The notes below the pieces were generated by a model, which had not been told where the DNA came from, ran no database searches, and saw only the letters and a program-made list of their open reading frames with translations. From NCBI GenBank assembly GCA_034522055.1, contig JAXHLS010000002.1, positions 2,809,549-2,873,548 of the forward strand: 64,000 nucleotides of DNA. Reading direction: 5' to 3'. This document shows positions 1-9,984 of this stretch, piece by piece; the first letter of the stretch is position 1; each line of letters starts with the position of its first letter. The translations under genes and the position numbers were made by a program. This DNA comes from Gammaproteobacteria bacterium. GTDB taxonomy: Bacteria > Pseudomonadota > Gammaproteobacteria > JAABTG01.

Positions 1-71
1 GGAGCATCGTGAGGGACGACATCCCGCGGCTCGCCGAGGCCCTCGAAAGCCTGATACAGGCAGGGCACTGA
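1..71 (+). CDS. 3' end of an unidentified gene (partial)
   Basis: Only the last 22 codons are inside the window; they read IVRDDIPRLAEALESLIQAG near the end and stop at TGA 69-71. The gene runs in the same direction as the methyltransferase, 30 bp upstream of it, so the two probably shared an operon. The tail is too short to assign a family; in related restriction loci the neighbour is often a helicase or regulator, but nothing here shows this. Confidence 0.5.
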   Translation, partial: SIVRDDIPRLAEALESLIQAGH

Positions 72-101
72 GCCGCCATCAGCAAGGAACCGGACGTCGA
101 A

Positions 102-3076
102 ATGGCAGGACGAAAGAGCAAGCAGGGCCCCAGGCCCGTCGAGGCCATCACCCACCACGAGGCCACGCGCAGGAACATCCCCACCGCCGAGTACCAGTCG
201 GTGCTGCACAAGGAGGAGCAGGAACCCCTGCGGGTAGCCTACGAGCGCCGCAACCGGGACCTGGACCCCCAGTTGGTGTGGCGCGGCAAGGACGAGCAGG
301 ACTGGTCGGACCTTGTGGTCCACGCCCCGCCCCTCTACATCCAGGAGAAGGTCCACCCCAAGGTCCTTATCGACGACCTGCTCCGCCACTCAAAGTCTCC
401 ATCTGCCCCCGGGGGCGGTGGCGACCAGCCCGACCTCTTCGCCGACTTCAACGGCCTGCCCGACGACCATGCCCGCACCGAGTTCTACCGGCACGACGCC
501 AACTGGACCAACCGCATGATCCTGGGCGACAGCCTGCAGGTGATGGCCTCACTGGCGGAGCGGGAGGGATTGCGGGGGCAGGTGCAGTGTATCTATATCG
601 ATCCGCCCTATGGCATCAAGTTCAATTCGAACTTTCAGTGGTCGACGACGAGTCGAGATGTTAAGGATGGGAATGTCGAGCACATCACTCGAGAGCCAGA
701 GCAAGTGAAGGCATTTCGTGATACCTGGCGAGATGGCATTCATTCATACCTAACATACTTACGGGACAGGTTGACTGTTGCGCGGGATCTACTGACGGAG
801 TCAGGATCTATTTTTATCCAAATAGGTGACGAGAACGTGCATCGCGTTCGGGTAACACTGGATGAAGTGTTTGGAGAAGATAACTTCGTTACAGAGATAA
901 TAGTGGTGAAGTCATCAGGGCTCGGTAGTACTACGATCCCTCGGCAGAATGACTTTATTCTTTGGTATGCAAAGTCGGCCGGTGCATTAAAAGTTCGGGC
1001 GCTCCGTTTGGAAAAAATTCTGGGTGAAGCAAGCGCAGACGCCTACATGCACGGTATGACCCCGGATTTAGCCATGCGACGGCTAAGCAAGGAAGAGCAA
1101 TCCGGGCACAGTGCTGTACCCCAAGGCTTTAGAGTATTTCGCTATGACAATCTGACCAAACCAGGGCCTGGCGCGAAATACGAGGTCATACTCAACGGAA
1201 GCAAATTTACTAGCAAGTTGCGTTGGTGGGGTATTCAAGAGATCGGAATGGATCGAGCTATTAAGGCAAACCGTGTGGCCGCCGGAAAGACTTCGCTCAG
1301 CTACATTCGTTTTCTCGAGGATTCGTCATCCACTCCATTATCCAACCTCTGGACCGACACCGCGACCGGAAGCGGGTTGAACAAGGTTTATGTTGTTCAA
1401 ACTACCGAAAAGGTCGTTCAACGCTGCCTTCTTATGGCGACTGACCCGGGTGATCTTGTGCTCGATCCGACATGCGGGTCCGGTACGACCGCTTACGTTG
1501 CCGAGCAATGGGGTCGCCGCTGGATCACTATCGATACTTCCCGCGTCGCCCTCGCCTTGGCCCGGGCCCGCATCATGGGCGCACGTTATCCTTACTACCT
1601 CCTAGCCGACAGCCCTAAGGGTCAGCAAAAGGAGGCGGAGATCACCCGCAGCGAGCCCTCCAGCCAGCCCACGCGTGGCGACATCCGCCACGGCTTCGCC
1701 TACCAGCGGGTGCCCCACATCACCCTGAAGTCCATCGCCAACAACGCCGAGATCGACGTCATCTGGGAGCGCTTTGAGGAAACGCTCAAACCCCTCCGCG
1801 AGCAACTAACCGCAGCCATCCCGGCCCAATGGCTATCCGACTACCGGGCCAAGCAGAAGTACGACGTAGAGCTGCCCGAGGCTATCCAGGAATGGGAGGT
1901 CCTCCGCGAATTTCCGGAGGACTGGCCCGACGCGGCGCGGCCCCTGCATGAGGAGTTCTGGCTGCAGCGCATCGCCCGCCAGGAGGAGATCGATGCCTCC
2001 ATCGCCGCTAAGGAGTCTGATCGAAATTAACTTGCCATCTTTCGATCTGGCGACTACTACGGATAAGCTCGATGCGGCTATCAGAGTGACAAGCTAATTC
2101 TCGTCAGTGGCCTAAGGCCGACTCCGAGTACCTCTACGACAAGCCCTACGAGGACAGGAAGACCGTCAGGGTGGCCGGCCCCTTCACCGTGGAGAGCTTG
2201 TCGCCCCACCGCGTATTGGGCGTTGACGAGAATGACGAGCTCATGGACGGCGTTGCGGACGGGGAGGGCGGCGACTACAAGGAGCAGGACTTCGTCCAGA
2301 TGATCCTGGAGAACCTGCGCACCGCCGGTGTCCAGCAGGCCCACAAGGAGGACCGCATCAGCTTCACCACCCTCGCTCCCTGGCCCGGCGACCTCATCTG
2401 CGCCGAGGGACGCTACGTGGAAGGCGGCGTAGATGGGGAAGATGAAAGCGCAGGGCCGGAGAAGCGTGCCGCCATCTTCGTCGGACCCGAGTTCGGCACC
2501 GTCTCCCGCCCCGACTTGGTGGAGGCTGCCAAAGAGGCCGCCGAGGCCGATTTCGACGTGCTCATCGCCTGCGCCTTCAACTACGACGCCCACTCCACAG
2601 AGCTCAACAAGCTCGGTCGCGTGCCCGTGCTCAAGGCCCGCATGAACGCTGACCTCCACATGGCCGAGGACCTCAAGAACACCGGCAAGGGCAACCTGTT
2701 CGTCATATTCGGCGAGCCCGACATCGACATCATCCCCACCACGGGCGACCTCATCCAGGTGAAGGTCAACGGCGTGGACGTCTTTCACCCCAGCAGCGGC
2801 GAGGTCCGCTCCGACGGCCCCGAGGGTATCGCCTGCTGGCTCATCGACACCGACTACAACGAAGAAAGCTTCTTCGTCCGCCACGCCTACTTCCTCGGCG
2901 CCAACGACCCCTACAAGGCCCTCAAGACCACCCTCAAGGCCGAGATCGACGAAGACGCCTGGGCCACTCTCCACAGCGACATCTCCCGACCCTTCCTACG
3001 GCCGGCCTCGGGGCGGATCGCAGTAAAGGTGATCAACCATCTTGGCGACGAGGTCATGAAGGTGTTCAGAACTTGA
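102..3076 (+). pseudogene. Type III-like (Mod) DNA adenine methyltransferase, broken by a small insertion
   Basis: This encodes a beta-class N6-adenine methyltransferase of the site-specific or type III Mod kind. The first part (102-2030, 642 aa) has the catalytic DPPY at residues 167-170 and the SAM-binding segment LDPTCGSGTTAYVAEQWGR near residue 455. It ends at a TAA inside a foreign ~98-bp insertion. The remaining ~320 residues continue in another frame from 2112 to 3076. Removing exactly 104 bp (insertion plus one copy of the 6-bp repeat CTAAGG) joins AAK to ADSEYLYDKP and gives one open frame of about 956 aa, a normal size for this family. The catalytic core precedes the break, but the C-terminal domain is lost, so activity is doubtful. 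The expected restriction (helicase/nuclease) partner is absent downstream, where an IS21-type element sits. Confidence 0.85.
2014..2111. mobile_element. MITE-like 98-bp insertion with 6-bp target duplication
   Basis: The 98 bp between two copies of CTAAGG (2008-2013 and 2112-2117) interrupt the methyltransferase. The ends are imperfect inverted repeats: CTGATCGAAATTAACTTG near the left end pairs with CTGACGAGAATTAGCTTG read from the right end on the other strand (13 of 18 identical). It holds no coding capacity, is AT-richer than its surroundings, and adds a TAA stop plus a frameshift. Size, terminal repeats and target duplication fit a non-autonomous miniature element; the transposase that mobilises it was not identified. 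Confidence 0.75.
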
Positions 3077-3177
3077 ACGACGCCGCGCAGTAGCACTGGC
3101 AAGGGCGGCAACCCGCGTCTGGCTGGACGTTTTCCCTGATATGTCCAGAGACACGAGGAAGCGAAGGGAGGGGTAGC

Positions 3178-3255
3178 ATGGCATTTAAGCGTTTCGGGGA
3201 CTGGAAACGAAAGCTATTGGCCAGGCACGAGCTGCACCGCCCGGACGGGTGTTAG
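3178..3255 (+). pseudogene. Start of an unknown gene cut by the IS21-type element
   Basis: An ATG with a strong ribosome site (GGGAGGGG, 5-8 bp upstream) opens a frame encoding MAFKRFGDWKRKLLARHELH and a few more residues before a TAG at about the place where the IS21-type element begins. It may be the first ~24 codons of a gene whose remainder was displaced. The N-terminus is basic; no family was recognised. It follows the methyltransferase by 101 bp. Confidence 0.35.
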
Positions 3256-3387
3256 CGGCTGAGTAAATCCGCGCATAAATGGCGAAGGTCGCAGTCGCAG
3301 GTTCAGGCGGCGTGACTCGGCCTCAGCGCGGATAGGTCGCCTCGACTCAAGCCAGGTCACGCCGCCGATTTGGGTTTAAGGGTCGGC

Positions 3388-3564
3388 TCAGAAGATCAAG
3401 TCATCGTCGTCGACTTCAAAGGTCGTTATGCGGTCTTGTTGCATGAGTTCGACCAGCTGCCGATCGTATCGGCTCCAGATGGCATCGCGAAGTTCGTCGA
3501 TAAAGTCATAGACTGCCAATGCCTGCTCTGGTGTCCAGTCGTCCGGTATCGGGGGATGGGTCAT
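3388..3564 (-). CDS. Small IS21-associated protein (58 aa)
   Basis: A 58-aa ORF starts three bases after the istB stop. The protein begins MTHPPIPDDWTPEQALAVYD and ends in an acidic DDDDLIF tail. Small proteins of this kind with a WTPEQAL..YDF..LRD..W core commonly accompany one branch of IS21 elements; their role is unknown to me. The tight spacing suggests translational coupling to istB. Confidence 0.65.
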   Translation of the reverse strand: MTHPPIPDDWTPEQALAVYDFIDELRDAIWSRYDRQLVELMQQDRITTFEVDDDDLIF

Positions 3565-3566
3565 GG

Positions 3567-4334
3567 TTAGGCTCCTTTGTTGGATTTGGCGGCGGCTCGG
3601 CGCCGCTGTGCCTGTTGCTGCTGTCGCTCCTTGGCCTCCTTGAGCCGGTAGGATTCGCCTTCGATGGTGAGGATCTCTGAGCGGTGTACCAGCCGGTCCA
3701 CGAGGGAGACCACGCAGGAGGCGTTGGGAAAGACTTCACCCCATTCGGCGAAGGGCCGATTGGTGGTGACCAGGGTGGATTTCTCCTCGTAGCGGCGGGA
3801 GACGATCTCGAACAGCAGATCGGCATGGCGATTGGAGTAGGCGAGATACCCCACCTCGTCGACCGCTAGCAGTTGAGGGCGGGCGTAGCGGGCGAGGCGC
3901 CGCTTGAGGGCGCTGTCGCCATCCTGGGCGGCCAAGTCATTGAGCATCTGGCCGGCGCTGGTAAAGAGGACGCTGTGGCCGGCCAGCACCGCTTGATGGG
4001 CGATGTTGCGGGCCAGGGTGGATTTGCCGACCCCGTTGGGTCCCACCAGGATGATATTGACCGCCTCGGTGAGGAAGTCGAGGCGCATCAGCTCACTGAC
4101 CAGTTCCCGGTCGCAGCGGCTGGGCCAGCCCCAGTCGAAGTCGGCCAGGGGTTTGAAGCGGCCCAGCCGCGCCCCTTTCATGCGCCGCTCGAGGCTGCGG
4201 TGGGCGCGTTCCTCCTCTTCCCACTGGATCAGGGACTCGACCCAGCCAGCGTCGGCGCTCTCCTCCCAATGGCTCAGCAGGCCATGGAGCTTGAGGGCCG
4301 TGGCCCGTTCTTTCAGGGATGCGTTAGGGATCAT
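3567..4334 (-). CDS. istB: IS21 transposition helper ATPase IstB
   Basis: A 255-aa AAA+ ATPase that assists the IstA transposase in target selection and strand transfer. Visible motifs are Walker [16 protein letters not shown] (about residues 98-112) and Walker [13 protein letters not shown] (about 154-165), with the usual sensor segment [14 protein letters not shown]. Length is normal for the family. The start ATG (4334) overlaps the istA stop as ATGA, typical of IS21. It looks intact. Confidence 0.93.
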   Translation of the reverse strand: MIPNASLKERATALKLHGLLSHWEESADAGWVESLIQWEEEERAHRSLERRMKGARLGRFKPLADFDWGWPSRCDRELVSELMRLDFLTEAVNIILVGPNGVGKSTLARNIAHQAVLAGHSVLFTSAGQMLNDLAAQDGDSALKRRLARYARPQLLAVDEVGYLAYSNRHADLLFEIVSRRYEEKSTLVTTNRPFAEWGEVFPNASCVVSLVDRLVHRSEILTIEGESYRLKEAKERQQQQAQRRRAAAKSNKGA

Positions 4335-5858
4335 TGGGGCTCCTCCTGGGCGTCGTCTTCGGTTTCGGGCGGGGTGGACTGCAAGGCGTCGTAGCCGCCC
4401 AGATCATGGGTGCGTACCACCAGCCCCCTGGCGCGCGCGTGGTCGATGCGCACCCCCACCCGGGGCGGCTGGTTTCTCGCCTCGCGCCTACGCTGCAGGG
4501 CGATGCGCACGCCATTGGGGTGAGCCACCCCGTGGGCCAGGCTCTCCTGGATGGCCGCCTCCAGCTCGGGGGCGCCGTAGGCATCGAGGAGGCGCAGCAG
4601 GGCTGCGGTGATGGCGCCGAGGTTGTCGCCGCGCTCGGCGGCCTGGACAGCCAATTGCCGGCTGGCCGGTGCGGCTTGGGCCAGGTGGTCCTGGCCGCGA
4701 TGATGCCGGGCCTGGCGTTTGATCTGGACCAGTGCCTCGATGTGTTCCGGCTGTTCGATCTGCCGGCCCTTGTCGTAGCTGCGCGGGTGGCGGGCGATGA
4801 CGTCTCCGCCGTCGAGGATCCGCACCTCGGTGGGTGAGGCCGAGACGGTGAGGGTGCGGCGCACATGGGTGTGGGGCACGCTGTAGTCGTTGCCCTCGAA
4901 GCGCGCGTAAGGGGTCTTGCCGATGTGGACCTCGACCCGCTCGTCGGTGGGATAGGGGTTATCGGGCAGCGCCAGCAGGGGCTCCTGCTCGAAGGCCTGG
5001 CGCACCGAGAGGGCACGGTCCTCCGGGCAGGGCCGGTCCATGGCCCAGCCGTTGCACCAGGCCTCGGCCTGGGCGTTGAGATCATCGATGTCGGTCCATT
5101 GGCGGGCCGGCCAGAAATTATCGCGTATCGTGCGGATGGCGCGCTCCACCCGCCCCTTCTCGTTGCCCCGGGCCACCGCCACCGGACGGGGCTCAAAGCG
5201 GTAGTGGGCGGCGAACTCGAGCAAGGTGGGATGGAAGCGGATGGCCTCACCCTGGCGCTCCAGCACGGCGCTTTTCAGGTTGTCGTAGAGCAGGACCTTG
5301 GGCAGGCCGTTCGAGGCAGTGAAGGCCGCCTCGTGGCCCCGCAGGAAGTTGGCCATCTTGGCACCGAGGAAGAAGCGCAAAAATGCGCCGGGAGTAGCTG
5401 AGCACCATGACAAAGGCCATCAGGGCATGGGTTGCGCGGCCGATGGTGAGCTTGCCGAAATGGCCCCAGTCGATCTGTCCCTGTTCGCCGGGCAGGGTCT
5501 TCAGGCGCAGAAAGGCCTCGGGCTGGGGGCGTGGCCGGTAACAGGCGAGCTGGTGGCGGAAGTGGTCGGGGCCACCGGGGTAGCCCCGTTCACGCACCAT
5601 GCCGTAGAGGCGGCTGGCGGTGAGCCTGGGGAACTGGGCCAGGGTGTCGGTGATGAACGGCAGATAAGGATCGATCATCGACGGCTGCGCAGCCCGCTCG
5701 ACCTTCGGCATGCCGGCCTGGGAGAGCACCCGATTGACGACGTTGTGGTGCACGCCCAACTGACTGGCAATGGTGCCCACCCGCCACTTCTCGACGTAGT
5801 GATAGCGCAGGATCTGCGCCTCTTGTTCTTTGCTGATGGCCAATGCGTTTCTCCTCAT
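4331..5858 (-). pseudogene. istA: IS21 transposase IstA, frameshifted
   Basis: This is the DDE transposase of the IS21 element. The likely start is the ATG at 5858 ([20 protein letters not shown]), giving an N-terminal helix-turn-helix and the first catalytic Asp in [10 protein letters not shown]. The C-terminal part has the second Asp ([10 protein letters not shown]) and the Glu ([12 protein letters not shown]). Between them the frame changes at about 5388-5392: the expected SYSRAFLRFF is split because one extra C follows TCCCGG. The rest is intact, so this is a recent mutation or a sequencing error. If real, the element cannot move by itself. Confidence 0.85.
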
Positions 5859-5874
5859 CTCGTGGCCGGGCGGC

Positions 5875-6336
5875 TCAAGGGGGCTGAGCCCGGGCGCCCG
5901 GCGGCCCCTGTCGGGTGAGTGTTCCGAGCGCAGCGGCGGCGGTGGTGCGATGAAGCGGGCCGGTACGCAGGAAGGGCCCGCACTCACGGCCGCAGAAGTG
6001 GCAGCGAATGGACGCCATCATCGGCGCGCCATCCGTACCGCGGCGGCCAGCCGGCCTCGCCGGAACGGGGGATAGTGGATCATGAGGGGACGGGGCCGGG
6101 GAACCCTGATGCGTCACTTTCTGCCTTCTCGCCCGGTAGCGGCGTTGCCGCTCGGCATGCTTGTGCCGGCCATTGCGGCTCTGCTGGTAGCGCCAGCCGG
6201 CGGCCCGCAGAGACGCGCTTCGTGCCACCTGCGCACACCCTTCAGGGCAATAGATGTTGCCGCGGTCACAGCGGCTGCAGATCATCACCTGCCGGTGACA
6301 GCGAGCGCAGTTGTACAGGCGTGCAGAGTTCTCCAT
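5875..6336 (-). CDS. IS21-associated zinc-ribbon protein (153 aa)
   Basis: This protein lies directly upstream of istA on the same strand. The N-terminus has a run of paired cysteines ([20 protein letters not shown], then YCPEGC) followed by a basic, Arg-rich segment [18 protein letters not shown] second cysteine cluster ([11 protein letters not shown]) lies near residue 110. Proteins of this type are known next to some IS21 transposases; a DNA-binding or accessory role is inferred only from the cysteines and basic residues. The C-terminal 40 residues are low-complexity and the true stop could be less meaningful than the N-terminal domain. Confidence 0.6.
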   Translation of the reverse strand: MENSARLYNCARCHRQVMICSRCDRGNIYCPEGCAQVARSASLRAAGWRYQQSRNGRHKHAERQRRYRARRQKVTHQGSPAPSPHDPLSPVPARPAGRRGTDGAPMMASIRCHFCGRECGPFLRTGPLHRTTAAAALGTLTRQGPPGARAQPP

Positions 6337-6416
6337 CGGCGACCCAGGCCGATGAGGACTTGATTGTCAGGGGAAAACGAGAAATAGTGTGCGGGCTCGT
6401 GCTCTGCACGGCCCGG

Positions 6417-6466
6417 GGTGCGATACCGGGGTCGACGGCCAAGTCAATTACACCCGGTATCGCACC
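6417..6466. repeat. Perfect 14-bp inverted repeat (hairpin)
   Basis: GGTGCGATACCGGG (6417-6430) is matched by CCCGGTATCGCACC (6453-6466) with a 22-nt spacer. It lies between the IS21-type element and the broken druH start, in a stretch (6337-6583) without a recognised gene. It has no T-tract, so a terminator is unlikely; an operator or element end is possible. Confidence 0.6.
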
Positions 6467-6583
6467 TGTCTCAACGGCCCCTCTTCATCTACCCGATTCC
6501 GGCACTCCTGTCACCGGTTGCTCGCGGCCGCCCGCCAGCCGGTTCAGCGACTGGTTGGCCTACCAATCAATCCTTCGCCAGAT

Positions 6584-6616
6584 ATGCGCGGGTTTTTACA
6601 GCCATCTACAGACGGG
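6584..6616 (+). pseudogene. druH: First codons of the druH-like gene, cut off by a transposon
   Basis: ATG at 6584 opens MRGFLQPSTDG, which meets a transposon end after GGG (6614-6616). Removing bases 6617-9989 (transposon plus one ACGGG) joins this in frame to RPLYLYRLSSTEFEELEELL of the large downstream ORF. This matches the usual N-terminal pattern of the YjiT/STY4851 family (a DGRPLY motif close to the start), recalled from memory. No good ribosome site precedes 6584, so the real start may lie further upstream in the same frame. Confidence 0.65.
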
Positions 6617-6758
6617 TGAGTAGCGCCACCTATTTTGATGGTGATTTCGCTTTCTGAGGTCTAGTTTGGTGATGGTTTGAGGGGGATCCCCATCGGGGAT
6701 CTTGACTAGAAGATCCCCTCCGGGGAGTCTCCGGTTACCAAGCCAGGAGACCCTGTAA

Positions 6759-7310
6759 GTGTGCCACGTCCTACTGCAAGATCCCGCTTTTTTTCATCTC
6801 CTTATCTCCATCGACCAAGAACTCGCCGCGACGACGCGGCTGCAGGGTTGCCGGGCGTGCGGGGGGCCACTGCATGTGGCGGACTATCCGCGTAAACCAC
6901 GTGGCTGTCCGGCGGCGCTACAGGAGGCTTATTCCCGGCGTTTGAGCTTCACCTGCGGTCGCTGTGATCACCGCACGACGCCGCCGTCGGTGCGGTTTGC
7001 GGGCCGTCGTGTGTATCTGGCGGTGGTGTTTATGTTGCTCTCGCCGCCGGGCAGCGCTTCGGCTCGAACCGTGTGCGCTCGGTTGCGCATCGCGGCGGTC
7101 ACGCTGAAGCGCTGGCGGGCGTGGTGGTGCACCACTTTTCCCGCGACACCGTTCTGGCGATCGACCTGCCAGCACTTCATGCCACCGGTGGCGATTCACC
7201 AGTTGCCGCAGAGCCTGTTGCAACGCTTCGAGGCGAGCGCGCTGAGCGATCGTCTGGTGCAAGCGCTGCGCTTCATTGCGCCCCTGAGCACCCGTGCCAT
7301 GGTCAGGTAA
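6759..7310 (+). CDS. Transposon-borne zinc-ribbon protein
   Basis: A 183-aa protein with a GTG start and two CxxC pairs: CRACGGPL near residue 31 and CGRCDHRTTPPSVRF near residue 67. The second half is basic with aromatic residues (LKRWRAWWCTTF). It is the first gene of the transposon and reads in the same direction as the transposase. It resembles the zinc-ribbon part of some transposase accessory proteins; the function is unknown. It belongs to the element, not to the defence locus, because it lies inside the transposon ends. Confidence 0.6.
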   Translation: MCHVLLQDPAFFHLLISIDQELAATTRLQGCRACGGPLHVADYPRKPRGCPAALQEAYSRRLSFTCGRCDHRTTPPSVRFAGRRVYLAVVFMLLSPPGSASARTVCARLRIAAVTLKRWRAWWCTTFPATPFWRSTCQHFMPPVAIHQLPQSLLQRFEASALSDRLVQALRFIAPLSTRAMVR

Positions 7311-7397
7311 TTCGCGGGTTGCCCGCTACCCGCAGAGGATGTCGATAGACTGCCGATCAGGCACTTTGTAGCCTGCGTTCCCATCAACAAGGCCACG

Positions 7398-8840
7398 ATG
7401 GGAGCGAGCATGAGCAACGAGGACGATCTACCGCAACGCGATCGTTGGGCGCGACTGCGCTTTGCGATCATCGGACCGCTGCTCGCCGCGCCGCCGGCCC
7501 CGGGCCAGTTGCGCGCCGCGCTGAAGGACTTGGCTGCGAAGACCTGGCGTCATCCGTTCACGGGGCTGGAGATGCGGTTCGCCGCCTCGACGCTCGAGCG
7601 TTGGTTCTACGCCGCCAGGCATGCCGCCGATCCAGTGCGGGCGCTGCGCAATCAGGTGCGGCGCGACATCGGCCGCTTTCCGAGCCTGTCAGCCGAGGCC
7701 GTGCAGGCGCTGACGACCCAGTACCGCGAACACCCGGGCTGGACCGCCCAGTTACACCATGACAACTTACGCGTGACCCTCGCCGACGCGAAGTCGCCCT
7801 CGTATCCGAGCGTGCGGCGCTATCTGAAAGCCCAGGGACTCGTGCGCCAACGAACGCCCAAGCGCGCCACTGACGGGGCGATGGCCGCCCGCGACTGGCT
7901 CGAACAGCGCGAAGTGCGCAGCTACGAAGTCGCGCATGTGCTGCAGCTCATGCATCTGGACTTCCATCACGGCTCGCGCAAGGTCCTGACCCGCCGTGGC
8001 GAGTACGTCAAACCGCTGCTGGTCGGCTTCATCGACGATCGCTCACGGTTCTTGTGCCATGCCCAGTGGTACACGAACGAGCGCACCGAGGAGCTGGTCC
8101 ACGGCCTGTGCCAGGCCTTGCAAAAGGTCGGGTTGCCGCGCTCGCTGATGACCGACCGCGGCGCGGCGATGATCTCGGCCGAGTTCACCGCGGGGCTTCA
8201 TCACCTGGGTATTGTGCACCTGCCAACGTTGCCGTATTCGCCGCATGTGAATGGTAAGCAGGAGAACCTCTGGGGCCGCGTCGAAGGGCGCCTGCTCGCC
8301 ATGCTCGAGGGCGAACCGAACCTCACACTCGAGCAGCTCAACGTGGCGACCCAAGCCTGGATTACCCGGGAATATCATTGCACCGTGCACAGCGAGCTCG
8401 GCGAGACACCGCTCGATCGCTTACTCGCCGGCCCCAACGTCGCGCGCGAGTGCCCCGGTAGCGACGACTTGCGCGCCGCCTTCCGCCTCGAGGTCAAGCG
8501 CAAGCAACGCCGCTCTGACGGCACCGTCAGTCTCGACGGCCAGCGCTTCGAGCTGCCGTCGCGCTATCGTCATCTGAGCGAGGTGCACCTGCGCTATGCC
8601 CGCTGGGACTTGAGCCGCGTCGACCTGGTCGATGCGCGCACGGGCACCATCCTCTGCCCGGTGCGCCCGCTCGATAAAACGGCCAACGCCGACGCCCTGC
8701 GCCGGCGCGTCGAGCCGACCCACCCAGCGCCGAGCGCCGCGACCAACACCGGCATCGCACCGCTGATGAAACAAATGATCGCCGACTACGCCGCCACCGG
8801 CCTGCCGCCGGCCTATTTACCCACCAACGAGAAGGATTGA
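7398..8840 (+). CDS. DDE (rve-type) transposase of the Mu/Tn552-like transposon
   Basis: A 480-aa integrase-core transposase that should catalyse strand cleavage and transfer. An N-terminal helical DNA-binding region (residues 1-170) is followed by a retroviral integrase core with MHLDFHHGSRK (first Asp, about residue 191), LMTDRGAAMISAEF (second Asp) and YSPHVNGKQENLWGRVEG (Glu). A beta-rich C-terminal part with SLDGQRFELPSRYRH resembles the Mu-type C-terminal domain. The start ATG is the second of two near the region start; the ribosome site GGGAGCGAGC is weak. The next gene starts 6 bp after the stop, so the two are coupled. Confidence 0.9.
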   Translation: MGASMSNEDDLPQRDRWARLRFAIIGPLLAAPPAPGQLRAALKDLAAKTWRHPFTGLEMRFAASTLERWFYAARHAADPVRALRNQVRRDIGRFPSLSAEAVQALTTQYREHPGWTAQLHHDNLRVTLADAKSPSYPSVRRYLKAQGLVRQRTPKRATDGAMAARDWLEQREVRSYEVAHVLQLMHLDFHHGSRKVLTRRGEYVKPLLVGFIDDRSRFLCHAQWYTNERTEELVHGLCQALQKVGLPRSLMTDRGAAMISAEFTAGLHHLGIVHLPTLPYSPHVNGKQENLWGRVEGRLLAMLEGEPNLTLEQLNVATQAWITREYHCTVHSELGETPLDRLLAGPNVARECPGSDDLRAAFRLEVKRKQRRSDGTVSLDGQRFELPSRYRHLSEVHLRYARWDLSRVDLVDARTGTILCPVRPLDKTANADALRRRVEPTHPAPSAATNTGIAPLMKQMIADYAATGLPPAYLPTNEKD

Positions 8841-8846
8841 CCCCGC

Positions 8847-9695
8847 ATGAACCAGAAACTCCTGGCGCTCTATGGCCTCAAATGGAACCCCTTTACCCCC
8901 GACGTGCCGACCGAAGCGCTCTATGTGCCGCCCCAGATCGAGAACTTCTGCTGGCGTATCGAGCAGGCGCACCTGCGCGAGGGCGGCTTCGCGCTTGTCC
9001 ATGGTGATCCCGGCTCCGGCAAAAGCGTCGTCATGCGACTGCTTGCCGAGCGCCTCTCACGCCTGACGGACTTGTCGGTCGGCGTCATCCACCATCCGCA
9101 AAGCAACTTGAGCGACTTCTACCGCGAGCTCGGTGACATCTTCGGGATCGCCATGCGCATGAGCAACCGCTGGGGTGGCTTCAAGGCGCTGCGCGCCCGC
9201 TGGCTCGACCATCTCGGCTCCGCCAATCGACGCCCCGTCATCCTCATCGACGAAGCCCAGGAAATGACCCCCATGGTCTTGAGTGAGCTGCGCCTGCTGG
9301 CCAGCGCACGCTTCGATTCCCAATCGCTCCTGTGCGTGGTGCTCTCTGGCGATGCTCGCCTGCTCGACAAGCTGCGCCGCGAGGAACTCATCCCCTTGGG
9401 CTCGCGCATTCGCACACGCCTCGCCACCGGCGTCGCAACCCGTGAAGAGCTCCTCGCCTGCCTCGAACACCTGCTCACCACCGCCGGCAACGCCGGCCTC
9501 ATGACCCAGGAACTGCGTCACACGCTCGCCGATCACGCCGCAGGCAACTACCGCATCTTCATCAGTATGGCCGCCGAACTGCTCATGGCCGCCGCGCAGC
9601 GCGACATCACCGTGCTCGACGAAAAACTCTATCTGCAGGTCTTCGCTGCACCCGCAACGCAACCGCCTCGACGCAGCGCCGCTGGAGTCCGCTGA
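8847..9695 (+). CDS. ExeA-type AAA+ ATPase, transposition partner
   Basis: A 282-aa ATPase of the ExeA/TniB/MuB-like group. It begins LLALYGLKWNPFTPDVP, the typical ExeA start, with Walker A HGDPGSGKSVVM (about residues 51-62) and Walker B VILIDEAQEM (about 131-140). In two-component elements such an ATPase binds target DNA and activates the DDE transposase encoded just upstream. Length is normal and no damage is seen. It is followed after 1 bp by a small ORF. Confidence 0.9.
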   Translation: MNQKLLALYGLKWNPFTPDVPTEALYVPPQIENFCWRIEQAHLREGGFALVHGDPGSGKSVVMRLLAERLSRLTDLSVGVIHHPQSNLSDFYRELGDIFGIAMRMSNRWGGFKALRARWLDHLGSANRRPVILIDEAQEMTPMVLSELRLLASARFDSQSLLCVVLSGDARLLDKLRREELIPLGSRIRTRLATGVATREELLACLEHLLTTAGNAGLMTQELRHTLADHAAGNYRIFISMAAELLMAAAQRDITVLDEKLYLQVFAAPATQPPRRSAAGVR

Positions 9696-9696
9696 C

Positions 9697-9885
9697 ATGC
9701 ACGACGATGCCGATCGCTTCGCCTTCCCCGAACTGCCCGACGAAGCCGTCGTTGCACTCAATGAGTTCCTCGAAGACTTCTATACCGCCTTCCAAAACCA
9801 CTACTTCATACAAATACACCGCTGGTACCACGACCAGCGCCCCCACGATAACCAACTGACCCTGCCCTTCGACCCCTCGTCCTGA
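9697..9885 (+). CDS. Small acidic transposon protein (62 aa)
   Basis: A 62-aa ORF overlapping or adjacent to the ATPase stop (TGACATG), suggesting translational coupling. The N-terminus is acidic (MHDDADRFAFPELPDEAVVA) and the C-terminus is rich in His and aromatic residues. It is the last gene before the right transposon end. It is not recognised; position suggests a small accessory of the transposon. Confidence 0.6.
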   Translation: MHDDADRFAFPELPDEAVVALNEFLEDFYTAFQNHYFIQIHRWYHDQRPHDNQLTLPFDPSS

Positions 9886-9984
9886 TCTGTGCGTGTGACC
9901 GCGGCGGCAACGCCGCCCTCACCACTGTCGATGGAACCATCACCAATCGTGAAAATCAGTCCATCAAATCGGGTGACCGCTCTC

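Larger units (their letters stand above)
3252..6400 (-). mobile_element. IS21-family element (approximate ends)
   Basis: The classic istA-istB pair with overlapping ATGA, a small downstream ORF and an upstream zinc-ribbon ORF all lie on the minus strand. The left end is probably near TGTTAGCGGCTGAGTAAATC (3250-3269). I could not find a convincing inverted partner on the right, so the right border (about 6,390-6,410) is a guess and may have been damaged. No target duplication was found. Confidence 0.6.
6617..9984 (+). mobile_element. Mu/Tn552-like transposon (DDE transposase plus ExeA-type ATPase)
   Basis: The left end TGAGTAGCGCCACC and the right end, read inward as GAGAGCGGTCACC, are similar. 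Each is followed by TTTGATGG and then by a second shared block, TTGGTGATGG or a close match, as expected for multiple transposase-binding sites. The 5-bp ACGGG flanks both sides (6612-6616 and 9985-9989); the A is ambiguous, so the duplication may be only CGGG with TG..CA ends. Four ORFs are carried, all on the plus strand. The element sits in the first codons of druH. Confidence 0.85.

Noticed and set aside
2081-2974. 297-aa minus-strand open frame
   Set aside because: It is antisense to the conserved C-terminal part of the methyltransferase and has the low-complexity look of a shadow frame.
3178-3255. The short ORF as a restriction partner of the methyltransferase
   Set aside because: Its residues do not match the start of restriction helicases known to me; it is listed only as an unknown truncated start.
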